DNA from: Apostichopus japonicus
Taxonomy: Eukaryota; Echinodermata; Holothuroidea; Aspidochirotida; Stichopodidae
DNA: 64,000 bases
NCBI RefSeq assembly: GCF_037975245.1
Contig: NC_092568.1
Span: 2,416,001 to 2,480,000 of the forward strand
Direction of reading: 5' to 3'
This document shows positions 34,297 to 49,200 of the stretch, one piece after another. Numbering within the stretch: the first letter of the stretch is position 1; each line of letters starts with the position of its first letter. The notes under the pieces are model-generated. The model saw nothing but the letters and a program-made list of their open reading frames with translations. It did not search any database and was not told the origin of the DNA. The position numbers and the translations under genes are program-made.

Positions 34297-37200
34297 GTAA
34301 GTCTGTCATACATGTAACTGTTATGCCAATGTATGCCTAATTCTGAGAATAATTTTGATGTTGAAACTTTTGCATTATAGCAAGTTACGAGGTTTGGAAT
34401 TCTGTGAACATCATAGAAAACTGACAACAAATATGGTTTTGTGTTGGAAAGAACTACGATACTGTATATCTTTTCAAATTTGTGTTGCAGTTTAGCCAAT
34501 TTTATCGAACCTTTGCAAAACTGGACACAGTTGTCCTCAGTGTCCTGTGAGCCAATCTTAGGGTTACATTGTTGCAGAACTTCAAGCCAAAGAGCTGTAA
34601 ACTTATAGCAAGGAAGCAGAGTCAAACATCAGAGTATCAACTTCTGTATATCCTCCCTCCCAATGTAGTGGGAGAGGGGGGGCGTTGGGGGTACGAGGAG
34701 GGAAATAATCACTGGGTTGCGATGGCTAGGTCTTGATGTAGTATGGTTGTGCGCCGATGTACAGTATGTTGTAAATGATGTCTTCTGTCAAGAATTCTAT
34801 CAAGGAATGATTTGTAAACAAGAACGGTCTGGTATTTTTCAAGTCTCTATAACAAGAGCAAACAGTGTAAACAATGAGATGTGGATGGTGGTAGTGGGTT
34901 CTGGATCACTCTACAAGGGAATCAGAACAAGAATCCTTCTTTCTTCTCAAGACTTAGGTGACTTTAAACTTTTACAGTACTGTTAAAGTTTGTATGAATT
35001 TTGTCGGGGGCATAGTAGTACTCTGGTAAAGTTCAAAGACAGGTCCCTGAAGTTTCTGGATGAAGCTCGATATTAAATTTTAATGGACATGTCACGGAAC
35101 AAGGTAAACATGTTCTAAGCCGTTAAAAGTCACATTTCCTTTATTAACTACTTGCATTCAACAGATGGGTTTCTCATCACTTGTATCCACTTGACAGTGA
35201 AAACATTGACATAGATTTGAAGGCAATTTACTGTAGGTTTAGCAAATGTTTGCTACTTGGAACAAGTCCGCACATTGTGACCACTGTTTACAACTTAACT
35301 GATATAGAATAAAACATTGCTAAACCTTGGGTGGTTATTATAGATTCCAAATTTTGCTAAACGGTATTGTACTCTCTTTAACAGTTTCAGACAACCCGAA
35401 AGGTGTCACTGCATTGTCTGCATCAGCTATTCCCTAGGTTTACTTTTTAATCATAAAATGTTACTGACTGTGATGAGTCAGTGTGACCCTGACTTGTTCA
35501 AAGATGAAACATAAACTACAGTATTTTGAAGGAGATGTTGAGAAAATTCTTTCAATCGCCATATGGTTTTAATGGATTATTGTTCCCACAATTTTAGAAG
35601 CACTCACTTCATATAGGGAGTTAACAAGATAGACATTTAATTTAAAATTTTTGTTTTGAAATATTTGTTTATTGATAGTAATGAAAATTTAAGAAACTGT
35701 TTATACAGTGTTTAGACTACTGCCAGCCACAAAGTTGTTACATACATGTACGCACAGCCCATGCAGTCATCAAAATGTTCGAAAAATGTTTTAAAAAATA
35801 AATAAATTTACAGAGCAATTTTAATGATGTACGGTAACTTACTTTTCCGTAAAAGAAACAACTGTCAACCGGTCACTGAGTTTGTGAGACACTAGGAAAA
35901 CTGATCTCACATCCCATCAAAACTTGAGGGTGGGGAGAGGAGAGGTACTAGCAAGCTTTGTTTAATTTCTTCTGATATACCCAGGTACATGCTCTACATT
36001 TGTCCCATAAGTACATTATTACTATCTTTTATGTTATGTTTACTATTGTGTTGGCCCTTTTTTACTTCATATTACATATTCAGTAATGGTCTTTATACAT
36101 GTACCATGAAAGTAATACTCCCATCATGAGGCTATGATACATGGTAGGGATCTGAAAGGTGTTTATTGCAATATGACTGTATGTGGTGACATGTACTGCA
36201 ATATATACTGTCTACGGTTAAATCGTTCTATTTGTCGGTACAGTTAAAGAAAGTTCAATTTTGTTCGCTAAATTGGAGGAGTTTCCAACCATGGTCCCTG
36301 CAGAGGTCCACTCCAGGTATATATCCAAGGGACCTCATGCGGTCCAAAGGGTCAGTCTTTCAAAGCTCAAAGTTGGAATGTGTGACATTTAGGTTGTATT
36401 CTTGATACAGCATGTTGTCCTTCATCAGTATTTGTTGTAGTAAGTTGGGTTTCAGTGGTATGTTAACTCAAAAGTGAAACTAGAATGCCAGAAATGTCAG
36501 TTGACATGTTTGTGCAATATGTACAGTAGACCTGTGTGTGGCATAAATTACCTGATACAGCTTCTAAAGGAGGGAAGTAGAAAATGTTGTGTACTGTTCC
36601 TCTGTCTCAGTTAACTGAACATTATATTTCCTAATCATCAAAATAAAATAAAACTGTTATAAAACTGCTTCCACTAAAGAGCCTGTGTATAAAGAGAATT
36701 TGTAAAAGTAAGTTGGCCTGAAGTTTCGATCTTAGCAGGATCTTCTTCAGAAACTAAATGGCAAGTAACAGTGAACTATATTTCCTGTTTAAATCACATG
36801 GAGTGGTTGAGTCTAACTCACTGGTAAACAGTATTTATTACTATGCAGTACAATGCTCTAGGGCATACTGGCACTGCCATCCTAACCAATGAATCCTACA
36901 TGTACAGTTCACAGTAGTGTTATAGAGTTTGTGGTTTCAAGCCTTGGTAAGCTGAATCAATCTAGGTGGGTTTCATCCTGGAGCAATCCACAGTTGTCCT
37001 TCTGAAACTGTTTTTGGATCCCTTAGCATCCTTTGCAGGGAAAAGTCTATGGATGTTCAAGTAAACAAAATTCTGGAAAGTTTTCCCAAGAACCTCTTTC
37101 TTCTTGGCCCCTCTGCATATTGGCTTTATATCTGGATATAAAACTTAATGGGAAGGGGGAGGGGGGGGGGCGATGGAAAGTACAAACCAAGGGCAGTTCT

Positions 37201-40200
37201 ATAGTACAGTAGCTCCATTTCAGTCTTTGTATATATATAAAAACATCCCTATTCTAAGTATCAACACTATATCACTTACTGTCAACCTGTGCTGATGTAA
37301 AGTATAATATACTGTAACAGTCCTATACCCTGTACTTTTCTCTTTCATCTTTATTATACCCCTATATTATACCCCTGTCCTCGCAGTATATATAAGATTT
37401 GTTTGTTAGTAAATAATAATGTATTGTAAAGTCACATGTTTGAGACATTCTATCATGAAGCCAAATGTTACACAGTAACAATGTGCTGCTCGTGAACGCA
37501 CAGTGGTTAGACTTTGACCTGATGGATGACATTGAAAGGTATGTACAACATTTCAGTGTAAGTTCATTGTTTACCCCCAAGTTGTAATGTTAAGAGATCT
37601 ATCTATTGTACTGGATATATTTATGTACAGTTTACTCTACCACTATTTCATCAAAATCCTCCATTATTGGTTGTAAATCCTCTTATTTGATTATCATCAA
37701 ATAAACACAAAGCTTCCTTGTTGTTAAAGTCCTACCCTTCCTAGGCTTCAAAGATGAAGGAATTTGTGTCATCTATTTCCTGCATTTTCCATCAATATAT
37801 ATACAGTACTAACTATTCCAGTATACATGTGTATTGGCAGTGGCAGTCACTATTGCACAGTGTTTGCGATGACCCTAAAGGTCATTGTCTCTCAACCCCA
37901 AAATATGTAGCTGAATACAATACCAAAAGAATTGACAGATCCAATTTTACTGCCAGTCTCAGGAATGTACAGTTTGGGTGACTCTTGGTTTGTTGCACAG
38001 TGCACTGCTGTGTGTGTACAGTATGAGGGTTCTGTTGTGTACAGTGCCATTGTGTTGTACCTGTAATGTACAGTATATACCTATATACTGTACATACTGT
38101 AGAGATTAATTCTTTTATTGTTAGTTTGCTATGCTAGACAGCATGCAAGGTATGTTAAGACCCACAGTGTACTACAGTGGCTAGTAACCTGTATCAAAAG
38201 TATTGGGTACAGATACTGTGTAAATGTACACAGTATGCATTTTATACTACTGCAGTTTCTATGCAGGAGGAACTGATTATCATCAAGTTTATGGTAATCA
38301 TGTACTTTGCTTCCCAAATGTCAAGGTATTAACTGAAGGTGAACCTGTGGATTGTGACATTTAGAAGTTACAGTCCAGATCAGTATTTGCACTAAAATTT
38401 ACAGCTTATACAAGTTGTACTTCTCAAATATTCGTTCCCAAGTTTTCCTGCAGATTATTCCCAGAGGGTTTATGGATATCATCTCCAACTAGAAAAATTC
38501 TAAATTTCTCAGTGAAGTAACTCCAGTAAGATAATACATCCAAGGCTTGTAATAAAAGCTTTGAATATGAGTGAAAAAAATAGAAGAAAACTGGTATTAA
38601 GAAAACGAGTGTTTCAGAAAGATTCCAACATTGATGAACTTAACCTTTCTGTGGGCTCATGAAACATACCTGTAACCTTAATGTTACTGTCATGCCAAGA
38701 TTTTTACTGAATTATGATCAATGATTACATCATTGGATAGAGAAGAATTTAGTGTTACAGTTTGAGGTTAATGAATTTTCAAAGGATGAAAATAGTTTTA
38801 AAATACTACGGTAGGGTCAAGGTGTCATACATGTACTAAACTTGTTATCTTTGTAATTTGTGTGTAGTACCAATTTAGTCACCCACATTAATTAGTCCTG
38901 GTTGGAGAACCTATTGATAATACTGTTGGTGTATTCAAACAGACTTGGCAGATTCTATGATATTCACCAAAAACCCAAAACTCATCAAAAAAGGAAGGGT
39001 TAAGACTCTTCATCTACTTATAAATGCACCTTCCCATCTGAATGAAGCCTAAGTTGGACTAATGGTTTCGTCTGAAGGGATTAACATCCCTCCTCTCTTA
39101 ATACCCCTCCTCTCTTAACACCCATCTTCTCTAAACACTCCTCCTCTCATGATACCCCTCCTCTCTTAGTATCCTGCCTCTCTTAAATCCTTCCTCTCTT
39201 AACACCCTCCTCTTTATACCCCTCCTCCCTTAACACCTCTCCTCTCTTACCCTCCTCTCTTAACACCACTGTGTGTTAGTTCATTGATGCACTTAGTCAT
39301 TCAATACACCCCCCCCCCCCGCCCCCTCACTGTAGCCTTCCAAGGATCTATACACCTGTACATTAATGCTTATTTATAGTCAAATGAGAAAGTATGTATG
39401 TTTAATAAAACTGACAACAGTAAACTGACTGGGAGGTTGTAAGAAAAATCGGAAAATTGAAGAAAAAAAACTTATTAACCAGAGATTAACAATCTAAAAA
39501 AGATAAGTTTACTGATAAATTGTAATATGAGTTTGTTTTGCTTCATGTAGGAAGTTTACAAAATATTGGAACTGTTTCTTCAAGGGACTTTCCCTGATCT
39601 GCATACTTTGTACCCCTAAAGTGGACTTCTTTGTAGGAACTGAAGGCATTGAGATCACTCCTCACTTAACAGCTACTGTATACAGATCCATTAGTTCATT
39701 AATGAACTTTAATCTTACTTTAGAGTAGGCCTACCTGTAGTGGCTGGATATGTGCACCCTTGTAGATCTTTGTAAATGTAAAGCAAAATGTATTGTAATG
39801 GAAAATTAAAAGTATATTTAGTAAACCGACATTACCAAACTGACAAGAAAATTTAAGTATTTATGCAAAAGTTAAAAAAGGAAAAAAATATTAAAATCTT
39901 GATAAGCTGTCCAATGGTAACTAACTAGCTTCATGTAATAAGTCTAGAAATAAGTGCAATCGATTTCTCAGGGAACTTTGAGAAAAAGAAATTGTTTTAG
40001 TTTTTAATGATATTTTAAAACTCTCAGTTATATGTGAGTATTTTCATTCATTTAAAAAAAAATATATATTTCAATTTCACCCAAAAATGTCTGGTCTGTC
40101 TGTACAGCACCGGTGCACAGTGTTCTGCATACATATATGCGCCTATATGCAAGACAGTCAATACAGACTAGACAGAAAACAGCACAGTTACTGTATACGC

Positions 40201-43200
40201 GCATACAGAATCGCACTGTACATGTGTGTATTATTGCAAAGCAGTTGAAACAAGTTGCAGATCTTCGTTATTAATAAATTGTGTTTAACGATTCATACCA
40301 GCGACAATACCTACTCACAGCTTAATATTAATTGATTTTGGTGCAAGTGTTTATATGTGAACTGATGCAACAACTGTGCATTACTCATTGCCAGACTTTG
40401 AATAGCGGGGGTTGGTAATTGTTACTTAGCAATATTTGGAAGGATTGCCACAGGCAATTTAAGCAAGTATTAGATCCCGTAAATCCAATAATCCTTGGGT
40501 TGGGCAAAGAATTACTGTAAAATATACTTTCGTGATATTACTTAATTATTGTTTTATATCAAACTGACGAAGTAACATAACAAATACTATATATGCCTGA
40601 GTCATACACATGTACCATCTGCAGGGCAAACCCTGCAAACTTGGATGAGGCAGTGTGAGTTTTAATGAGGAGCAAGGATGACTAATTGGGTGGGGCTGTT
40701 AAAAGACAACTCTGTCAATAGCAGTATCTCCATTTAAAAATACAAGTGTGTTATTAACCATATTAGGCATAAAATTATAGTTTATATGAGGTAGGAAATA
40801 TCTGTGGTCTTGGTTTGGGAATAACAGTTAAATAAAGTCCATTATTTGCTGCCAATCATTTACACAGTAGTAAGTAATTATTGCTTTGAAGTAAAATTTG
40901 GACATTCTAGTTATGGAATTATTGAGCATTTGACAGAATGAAGGAAACAATAGGTTTCTTTGTCTGTTCTGAAGTATATATGTGGATATTATAATTGTGA
41001 AATTTGATAAAACAGAAAATTATGTCTTAAAACTGAAATTATTCTCAGAGAAAGTCAAAATAGATTATCAAAATTGGCCATCATTAGTTATTTGTATATT
41101 TCTCTATTATTTCTTCCTCCTGTTTATTTTTTGATATTTTGTTGTATTTGTTATGATTTTTGGGTAATATTTTCTTGCTTTAAATACAAAAGAAAGAATA
41201 CTACTATACTGTACATACAATGTGACAAGAACTTGACAAATCAATGATTCCAAGAAGTTGACCCTTACTTGCTAGCTTTTCTTCATATTTTTATGTAGTT
41301 TTTTGTTTTATTTTATGCTTGACAAAAGAAAGAACACTGCTACATGTATACAAAAGGATAACAAGTCAACGATGGCAAGAATTTTGATCCTTAGAGTGAC
41401 ATTCCAGTTCTGCAGTTTGTACCATCAGTTAGTCGATTTGCCGAATACCTGTAACCTGTATGCCACCCTGCATACGTGGAAATAAAGTCTTGGAAATTGT
41501 ATACTGTTAATTATTAAACAGTTATATACTGTCGAACAAATAGTCAAAGTTTCACAGTCAGTGTTAAATATTTGTGGTCGAAATTCCAGAATATTTTATA
41601 CACCTGGTGATGTCGGACATTTTGATTTGAACTGTGGTTTTTAACACTCCTGTCAAGTGGTACCAAAGTACAAGGGTATTGCATCACCTTATGAGAGATA
41701 TTGAAAATAATATATTTAGTGGGGTTTAATGAATATACATGTAGGAATTTCCTAACATTGTCAAAAGTGAAACATTCTTTGGTGAACATTGACATGTCAT
41801 ATAGTAAACATGTTTATATCTCCTCAAGGTTATCTGTATAGTAAACATGTACCCTTTCGAGGTTTATCTGTACAGTGTTTTTGCTTTTGTTTTGCCTTCT
41901 TTGCCATATTGAAAGTGGAAACTTATGTTACTTTAAAACCAAGTATTTAAGTTTTTAATGTATTTTTAAGCTGCATGGTTGGACGTACCACATATCAGTC
42001 GTTATTGTTTTATTCCAAGCTTTTCCAAAATTGGAAAGAAAGTTTATTTATTTTTGGCATTGATCGTCACAGTTGTTTGTTTTAGTTACAGCACTTCTAA
42101 CACCATCGACTGCCAGCTGGTATTCTCAAGGCTTACTGTACTTTTAATGACAAAAAACTGTCAAATTGTACATTATGAAAATGAACCCTGAATGAATTTT
42201 GATTCCCATGTGCTTTAAAATGAAACCACCCTGTCTGTGTTTGCCACAGGTTTATTACCAAGTAACTAATTTTGTAATGTTGCGAGGTGAAAGCTGACAA
42301 ATACCCAGTTGGATATAGCTGGTTGATTGTGAATTATAGACATCTTGTAAACTTGCCAAAGCACATGCCCGTCTCTTACTATAATCGTTGTCTGGTTTGT
42401 ACAGTACGATTGGATTACTTGTATCATTACCTCAAACTTACTACTTACTTACAGTACATTATTCCACTGAATGAATAAATGAACAAGAATGTTGACAACA
42501 CATCATAAACACAGATCTTCCTTCTCTCCTTCCCAGATTGAATATTTTGGTCTTCAATACAGCAATAAAAATTACCAACTACGATGGGTGGATTTAGAAA
42601 AGCCATTGAAGAAGCAGTTGGAGAAGTACACCCAGGACCCAGTATTGAAGTTTGGAGTCATGTTGTACGCACCGAACATGCAGAGCTTGAAACAAGAAAT
42701 AACAAGGTATTGTGTAATGCTAAGCTCTGTCTCGCATGGCGTTGGTCATTATCAGCCTGTTACAGTAGCCTCCTCCTGACACTGCAGCTTAACTGTCCAG
42801 TCATGAAGCTAAGTCGGGCAGCGAATGTGGCATAAATTGTGTGTAACATGCCAATGTAAAACTCTGACGTCCTGTTTTAATGTACATTGCCTACTACTGT
42901 GTACTGTTATAATGTATCTTGTAGAAGAAATTGAAGTTTTCATTTACACTTTGATGTGAATGGAGTCATCCAATCTGGAAGGTTTTGCTGCAATTGAAAA
43001 AACCCTGTTCCCTTTAATCCTCTCTTTGTTCCTCCACTGTTTATCTCCTACCTCTCCTCTTCCCCTGTGGCTTTCTTCTCTCCATCCCTTGTCTACTAAT
43101 CCCCTTACATGTATCTCATTGTGTTCACCATGCTCATTAACCTGTCTGTATTCTGTGGGTGTTTTTGTCCCTTCTGTTACTTGTCATTTAGCCTTTGAAG

Positions 43201-46200
43201 AAGATCCTGCTAGGATCGAACATCAGGCCAACTTACTTTTACACATTCTATTACACAGTCTCTTTAGTGGATACGCAGTTTGCTAACAGTTTTATTTTAT
43301 TTTGCAGTTCAATTTAGTCTAAATTAGCATCATTATTACCAGTAAACTGACAAACTTCTGTCTGTTTATCTTTCTGTCTGTCTGTCTGTCTCTCTGCAAA
43401 ACTACATAATTGGGTTTTTCTCATACAATGTTTGTTATATAATTGATGAAACCTTGGTGCTGGGAGCTCATGAATTTGAGGTCAAAGGTCAGTAGGGACA
43501 CATTTTATTTGACATGTAATATGCTTCTACTCTGACTAAATAGAAAGTAACAAGAGATGCTAATAAACATTGTTTTAAGAGTAGAAACTCAGTTGAAATG
43601 TTCAAGTTCATTTGATGTCATACATTGCTGAGTATAGTACCCTGTCAATTGGTTATAACTGTAAGCCTCTACACTGTTAGGGCTCAAGTTCCACTGAAGA
43701 GTTTTTTTTATCTGGGTTGTGTTACACTGGTTCATCTTCCTAAGAACTCTTTTTAAGTGGTTGTTAATAATACCACACAGCATGTAGAACCTTGCACATA
43801 CCTGATTAAAGACACCCTATAGAGATTTCACTTTGCCTTCTGTGGTCATGCATTTAGCTGGTGCCAACTATTTTTGCTTTTCTCACTGAAAGGACTGGAT
43901 TATTTCTTTTCTATTTTGGTAACCTTGGCCTTCTTTATATTTGGCCAAAAAATCATTAAAGTCTTTATCCACCCAGGAGGGTCAGAAAGTCCCCAAAGAC
44001 AGCACCTACCTAAGTTACATTCCCTCTTGAGTCTTGAATACTTTCAGTTCTCTGTGTGAGGTTTAAGTATGGAGAGAGTCTGGCTTGTAATAAAATGACA
44101 AAACAGTCTCCATAAAATTGTCAAAATGGTTGTTTTGAAGGAATCTCTTTAGAATCTGTTAGCTGTAGGGCATTTATTCAGCCGTAGATTAGTGTTAAGC
44201 TTGTCTGTCTCCATTGCTCTGGATAAAATAACCATCAGTGTGTTTTTTTAATTCCTTATCCGTACAGTGTTGAGTTTATTTTTAAAGACAGATATTCATG
44301 GTTTGAAATTATTGTAAATATTTTCATAGGATCCATCAGGCAATCAAAATCAAAATTTTGAAATATTTAGTTTGGTCAACAGGAGTCATGCCTTTGTTTT
44401 TTTAGTTGTAAAGTAATTGTTGGTTAATCTGGTTAGTTTTAAATTTACCCATTTACCCATATATCTTAAAACAGTTGTCAATCGCCGGTGCTGGTAAACT
44501 GAATTAGTTTCCCTTTCTTGTTGGCCTATATTCATTCACAGTCGACTAAATTACAGGCAGTAAAAAGAAATCGTTAGAAAAACTTGCCATATTCTCAGAA
44601 ATTTGAACCCATATCATCTCTGCAGCAATAAGCTGTGAATATAATATACTAGCTTCCCTGACTTTTAGAACTCTATTCATTCACAGTCTAGGAGTTACCA
44701 TGAAAGGAACGGTTACAAAGGGCATTTAATTTAACATTTCATTCAGGCTCAGCGGGGAAATTCTCAAATAATGAGTCATTGTTTGTGGAAGACCATCAAT
44801 GTGTTGGCAACGGGGAGTCTAAGAAGTAGTTCCGAGAAATGGAGACTGCGATGCTATTTTTGCTGTGATTTCAACTTAGAACTGTCAGACTGCGATATGT
44901 GACGATGTTGTTATAAGCTTTATTATAACAATGCATATTATGTTCAATGGTTCCTTAGATTGTTCTGCACATGATTTATATTAGCCTTGTAGTATCCTTA
45001 TACTGGTAGCCTATCAAAATTGGCAATTCACACAGAACTGACATAATACAATTTACATTGGTTAACAAATATTTCATTTTAAAGCGCCATCCAAGTGCTA
45101 CTTTAAATTGATGCATACTACAGGAGTTAGAGTATATATATCACATAATATCTATGTGTATTGTCAATTTATTATGACATTGGTATATTTACTTTGTTTC
45201 CTCGCTTACCTGTCTCCTCACAACATCACTACCAGGAGTAATGTACTGTATGACCTGCTGCTGGTCAATGACACTGATGGTGTACACTGTACAGTGAACC
45301 ATACATGGTTATTTGTACTCTACACAGTGTCAGATATACAGCTATTTGCAGGGATATTAACCCTTTAACTTAGAATCTATTAGTTTTCCGGCAGTGCAAA
45401 ACAACTTATTGTTAGTTTTCAGTTACTGTATGGCAGGGATGGGCATGAAAGTGATCTGATGGGCCACATCGAAATTTTGTATCAAATCCTCCGTGCCACA
45501 TCACTTTAGGATGTACCTACTGTACTCCTGTGACAACACTGGACACTAGGAGAAATACAGGATAAGAATGATGGGCATCGCCCGTTTGTTATAAATGTTG
45601 ATTATACACAATAAGGTGCCACTGGCCATAGTAAGGTTGTGAACCACAGAAATTTGCTTGCGCCTATACTTTACCCACCTGTGCTTTATATCTGGTGATT
45701 ACATTGTAAGAATAGAATCCCTTTTTTCATTTCAAGCATTTTTTTCATTTCGTATGATAATTCTGATCACTAAATACCAACAGTTATTTTTTCTTGTAAT
45801 GTGTGTAGTAATTGATGATACCTGCCTTCACACAACAATTGCACTCTCTCTACTTCACTAAGATTCCTTGTTGAAAGTAGGATGCTGAGGGGGGGTGGGG
45901 GCAGCTAGGCTGCGTAAGACTGAATCTGTTATACTTCACAGTTTCACACAGTAGGCACTGCAGGTTGGCAGAGATAATCCCTATTGTTTGATATTGGTTC
46001 ATCCTAACTTGATCTCAGGCTTTGTCAGCTTTTCCTTTGTCGTTGCCTTGGAGCAGTTAAATTTGATCAGAATTGTCATAAATTACATTTTTTCTTCCTT
46101 CTACAGATACCTCTTTTTCCTTCAGCTGAAGTCTGATATAATAGAGGGCTTATTACCATGCAGTCTTGCACAGGCAATACTTCTTGCAAGCTTTGCTGTT

Positions 46201-49200
46201 CAAGGTACAGTAACTAGGCTCTTGCTTTGAATACCTTATAAACGAGCTGGAAAAATCAATGAAAGCCTTTTTTTCGGTCAACATTGCCTTTTCGGTCAGA
46301 GGATTTGTTCTTTCTACAAAAAAAAATTCTTTTTTTGGGGGGGGGGAGGCAGTAGTTTGCCTATTGTGCTAATTATATGTGGAAAAAAAGTGACAGGAAA
46401 TTAATTCTCTAAAGTTACACGATTAAAAAGTTATTTGCCAACTTGAACTCCTTTAATATCACATCCTACGCTTATTCTTGTAATTAATTTGTACATATAG
46501 GGGAAGTAGTACCAACTATGTTTACCTTGGACTATTGGTAAATATACATGTGAGGAATATTGGGACATTTCTACAAGTGAACTGTTGAGCAGTGGAACAT
46601 GGATGAGATGTATAATCTTAATAGTGAAATGCATGCAGGTTGATTTTGTGTTACTTGGTTTTAATTGTTCATTTCTGGGTTGTTTTTTTTTTGGTTCCAC
46701 AGCTGAGTTTGGGGACTATGGACAACAAAGGCAAGAAAAGTTTACCATAAATGACCTTCAAGAGTATGTCTTGCTTCCCAGGGTAAGTTGAAGAACATAA
46801 ATGTACACATCTAGTATTAATCTACGTTTGGCATTTACCAAGGAGAACAGCTATGACCAACAAAATTGGACACAGAAAAACTTTAGATGGAACCTAAAAT
46901 CTAGTGCTAATAGTAGAAATTTTGTTGAGGTTGTGAACTGGTGGGGGAATCTCAATCTGGAGTCTATTTGATATGGAGGACGATTTGTGTAAATTACTTT
47001 GCTAACCAGCCTACCTGTCACCCCACAACCTAAACACTGATGCCTCTACCATGTCTAGAGGTGAACTGGTAACCTTTTAACACTGTATACCCTCAGTGAC
47101 CGTTCGGTGACCCTCCTCATTCTAGCACCAAAGTGTCGGGAAGTGAGGTGAGCGTTAGGTACAAGATCTTTATCCAGTCGAATTGATGGAATCTGTAACT
47201 CTCTGAACTTCACATTGTTCCACTAGTTTTCCTACTGTTTCACACCAACCTGATAAGTATCCTTGTAGGATTTTTGTCCAGTAGAAATAAATTATGTTGT
47301 TTTCATGGGAAACTGGTAGTCTTGCCATTTACATATTTCAACTTTACATCACCCCACTCTTACCTCTTGCCAGTTGTAGTAACAGATAGGCATGTACGAG
47401 GTCATAGGTCACATTACATACTGTTAGATGTATGTGGTTCAAATGTCGTCATTTGGGGTCATTTCAGGGGCATATATGATTAATGCACTTATGGAAACAG
47501 GTTTAGCTTTTGCTATGAAGTGGGATTTTGCAAATTCATAAGTGCTTCTCCTAAATGAAAAAATATTTCTGATAACCTGTTAAGCTGTGGTACATAGGAA
47601 ATAAACTTAACAAGTAAATAAACAAAGGAAAAAGATATTGAGTTCACCTGTTTGTGACTCTATGACATAAAACAACAGTTAAAGTGGAAGCTTGATATAA
47701 TGCAAACTGAATGTCCTCTTTGTTCACATAGTATAAGCTTCCTCATCAGTACAAGATTATATTTCGATATATATATATGCCTCTTAAGTTTGTTTCCAAA
47801 CCTTAAGACAGCATATACCTGATGCTGAATAAGTTGTAATTTCTAGCATTGGGATATAAAGCAAACCTGGAGATTATCTTCAGCTGTTAAAATTGAGTTG
47901 CAAACAAAGGTTTCTGGGTATTATTTGAATGACGTTATGATGGATGGAAACTTTGTAGGAACCAGTCTCAACTCTCAAGTCTATCTGATCATGTTACTTT
48001 TCGTAACCCATGCACCTTGTTCGTCAAGAGAGAAGGCAAATTAGACAAGAAAGAAGGAGAAAACTGTCCCATAAACTTGGATTGCACTTTTTTTCACCAC
48101 TCTAAATTGATGGCATTATCTCATGTTGTCAATAAACTGCCGGGAGATCCTTGGCTGACATTAAACCAGTGTCAGATCTCTACTGATATTAGTTGTTTTA
48201 ATAAAATGGCGAGAAGAAAGCAATTTACCCAGACTTCGGCTTGGGGATTCTCATAAACAGATTAATAAACATTTGAAGCGAACATTTTGTCGAGAGTGGA
48301 GGACTATAAAATGTGATGGATATTCATAAAAGTCATGCCACCTTCGTTATAAAACTGGCTCCATTCTTAACGATGCGGATATTTTATCAGACACCCCACT
48401 TGAAGGCAAGATCACTGCAAAATATGGTGAAAAGTTGGAAGAAGAAATAGATGGTGTGAAAGATGTAAACTTGATTGTCAGCCTTGTTACTTGTAAGAGT
48501 TATGACTCCTGCAATGTTTCGGAATAGTGTCAAGCATCCATTTGTGATGAGAGCGCCATGAGGTTTTTTTTATTACATCATAAAGGCTAGTAGCAGTCTG
48601 GATCATCTATTTGCAAGTGCCATAAGCTGTTATAAGTTTTTTATAAGCATTAGTAGCAATTTGAAAGCAAAAATCTTTAAGAACTCTTTAAGGTTAATTT
48701 GTCCTAAAAACCTTTCGAATGTTAAGTAGCAGTTCAAAGGATCTATTTGTGATGAGAGCAGCTTCAGGTTTATGAGTTACACCGTAATAGAGTAAGTAGC
48801 AATTTGAAGGATCCATTTGTGATGAGAGCTTACAATGGTTTTGAGTGCCTTATACTATAGTAGCAGTCTGAGGCATCCATTTGTGATGAGAGAAAACTAA
48901 AGTTTGAAAGTGTATAGTTCAGTGTCATGTTAGCAGAGATGCTAGCCTTGGGTCTGTTTAAAAAAAAACAATACCACTACAAAAAACTTATAACCGTATT
49001 TCAGAACAAGTTCCAGTTCGATTACTATGCATGCATGATCTTTTTCAATCAAAGTCTAAAGTTTTTATTTCCAATTTAAGTCAGTTTTGTGCTAAGATAA
49101 TAAAAACCGTCTCGTACGTCACATCAATTGCTAGTGCTCACCGTAGTGCTGGTGCCACACTTTCAGAACTATCTGTAATCTTAAACTTCTATTTTTGTCT

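Larger units (their letters stand above)
35000..42536. other. PTPN14 intron 1: repeat content
   Basis: No exon is recognised. Visible are many TACTGTACA/TGTACAGTA motifs, a near-perfect palindrome at 38067-38094, a pyrimidine-rich tandem tract at 39081-39268 followed by a 12-C run (39309-39320), a G-rich run near 37153-37170, and a degenerate ~136-bp duplication at about 41170-41400. Short open frames in the intron lack recognisable domains. Confidence 0.5.
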
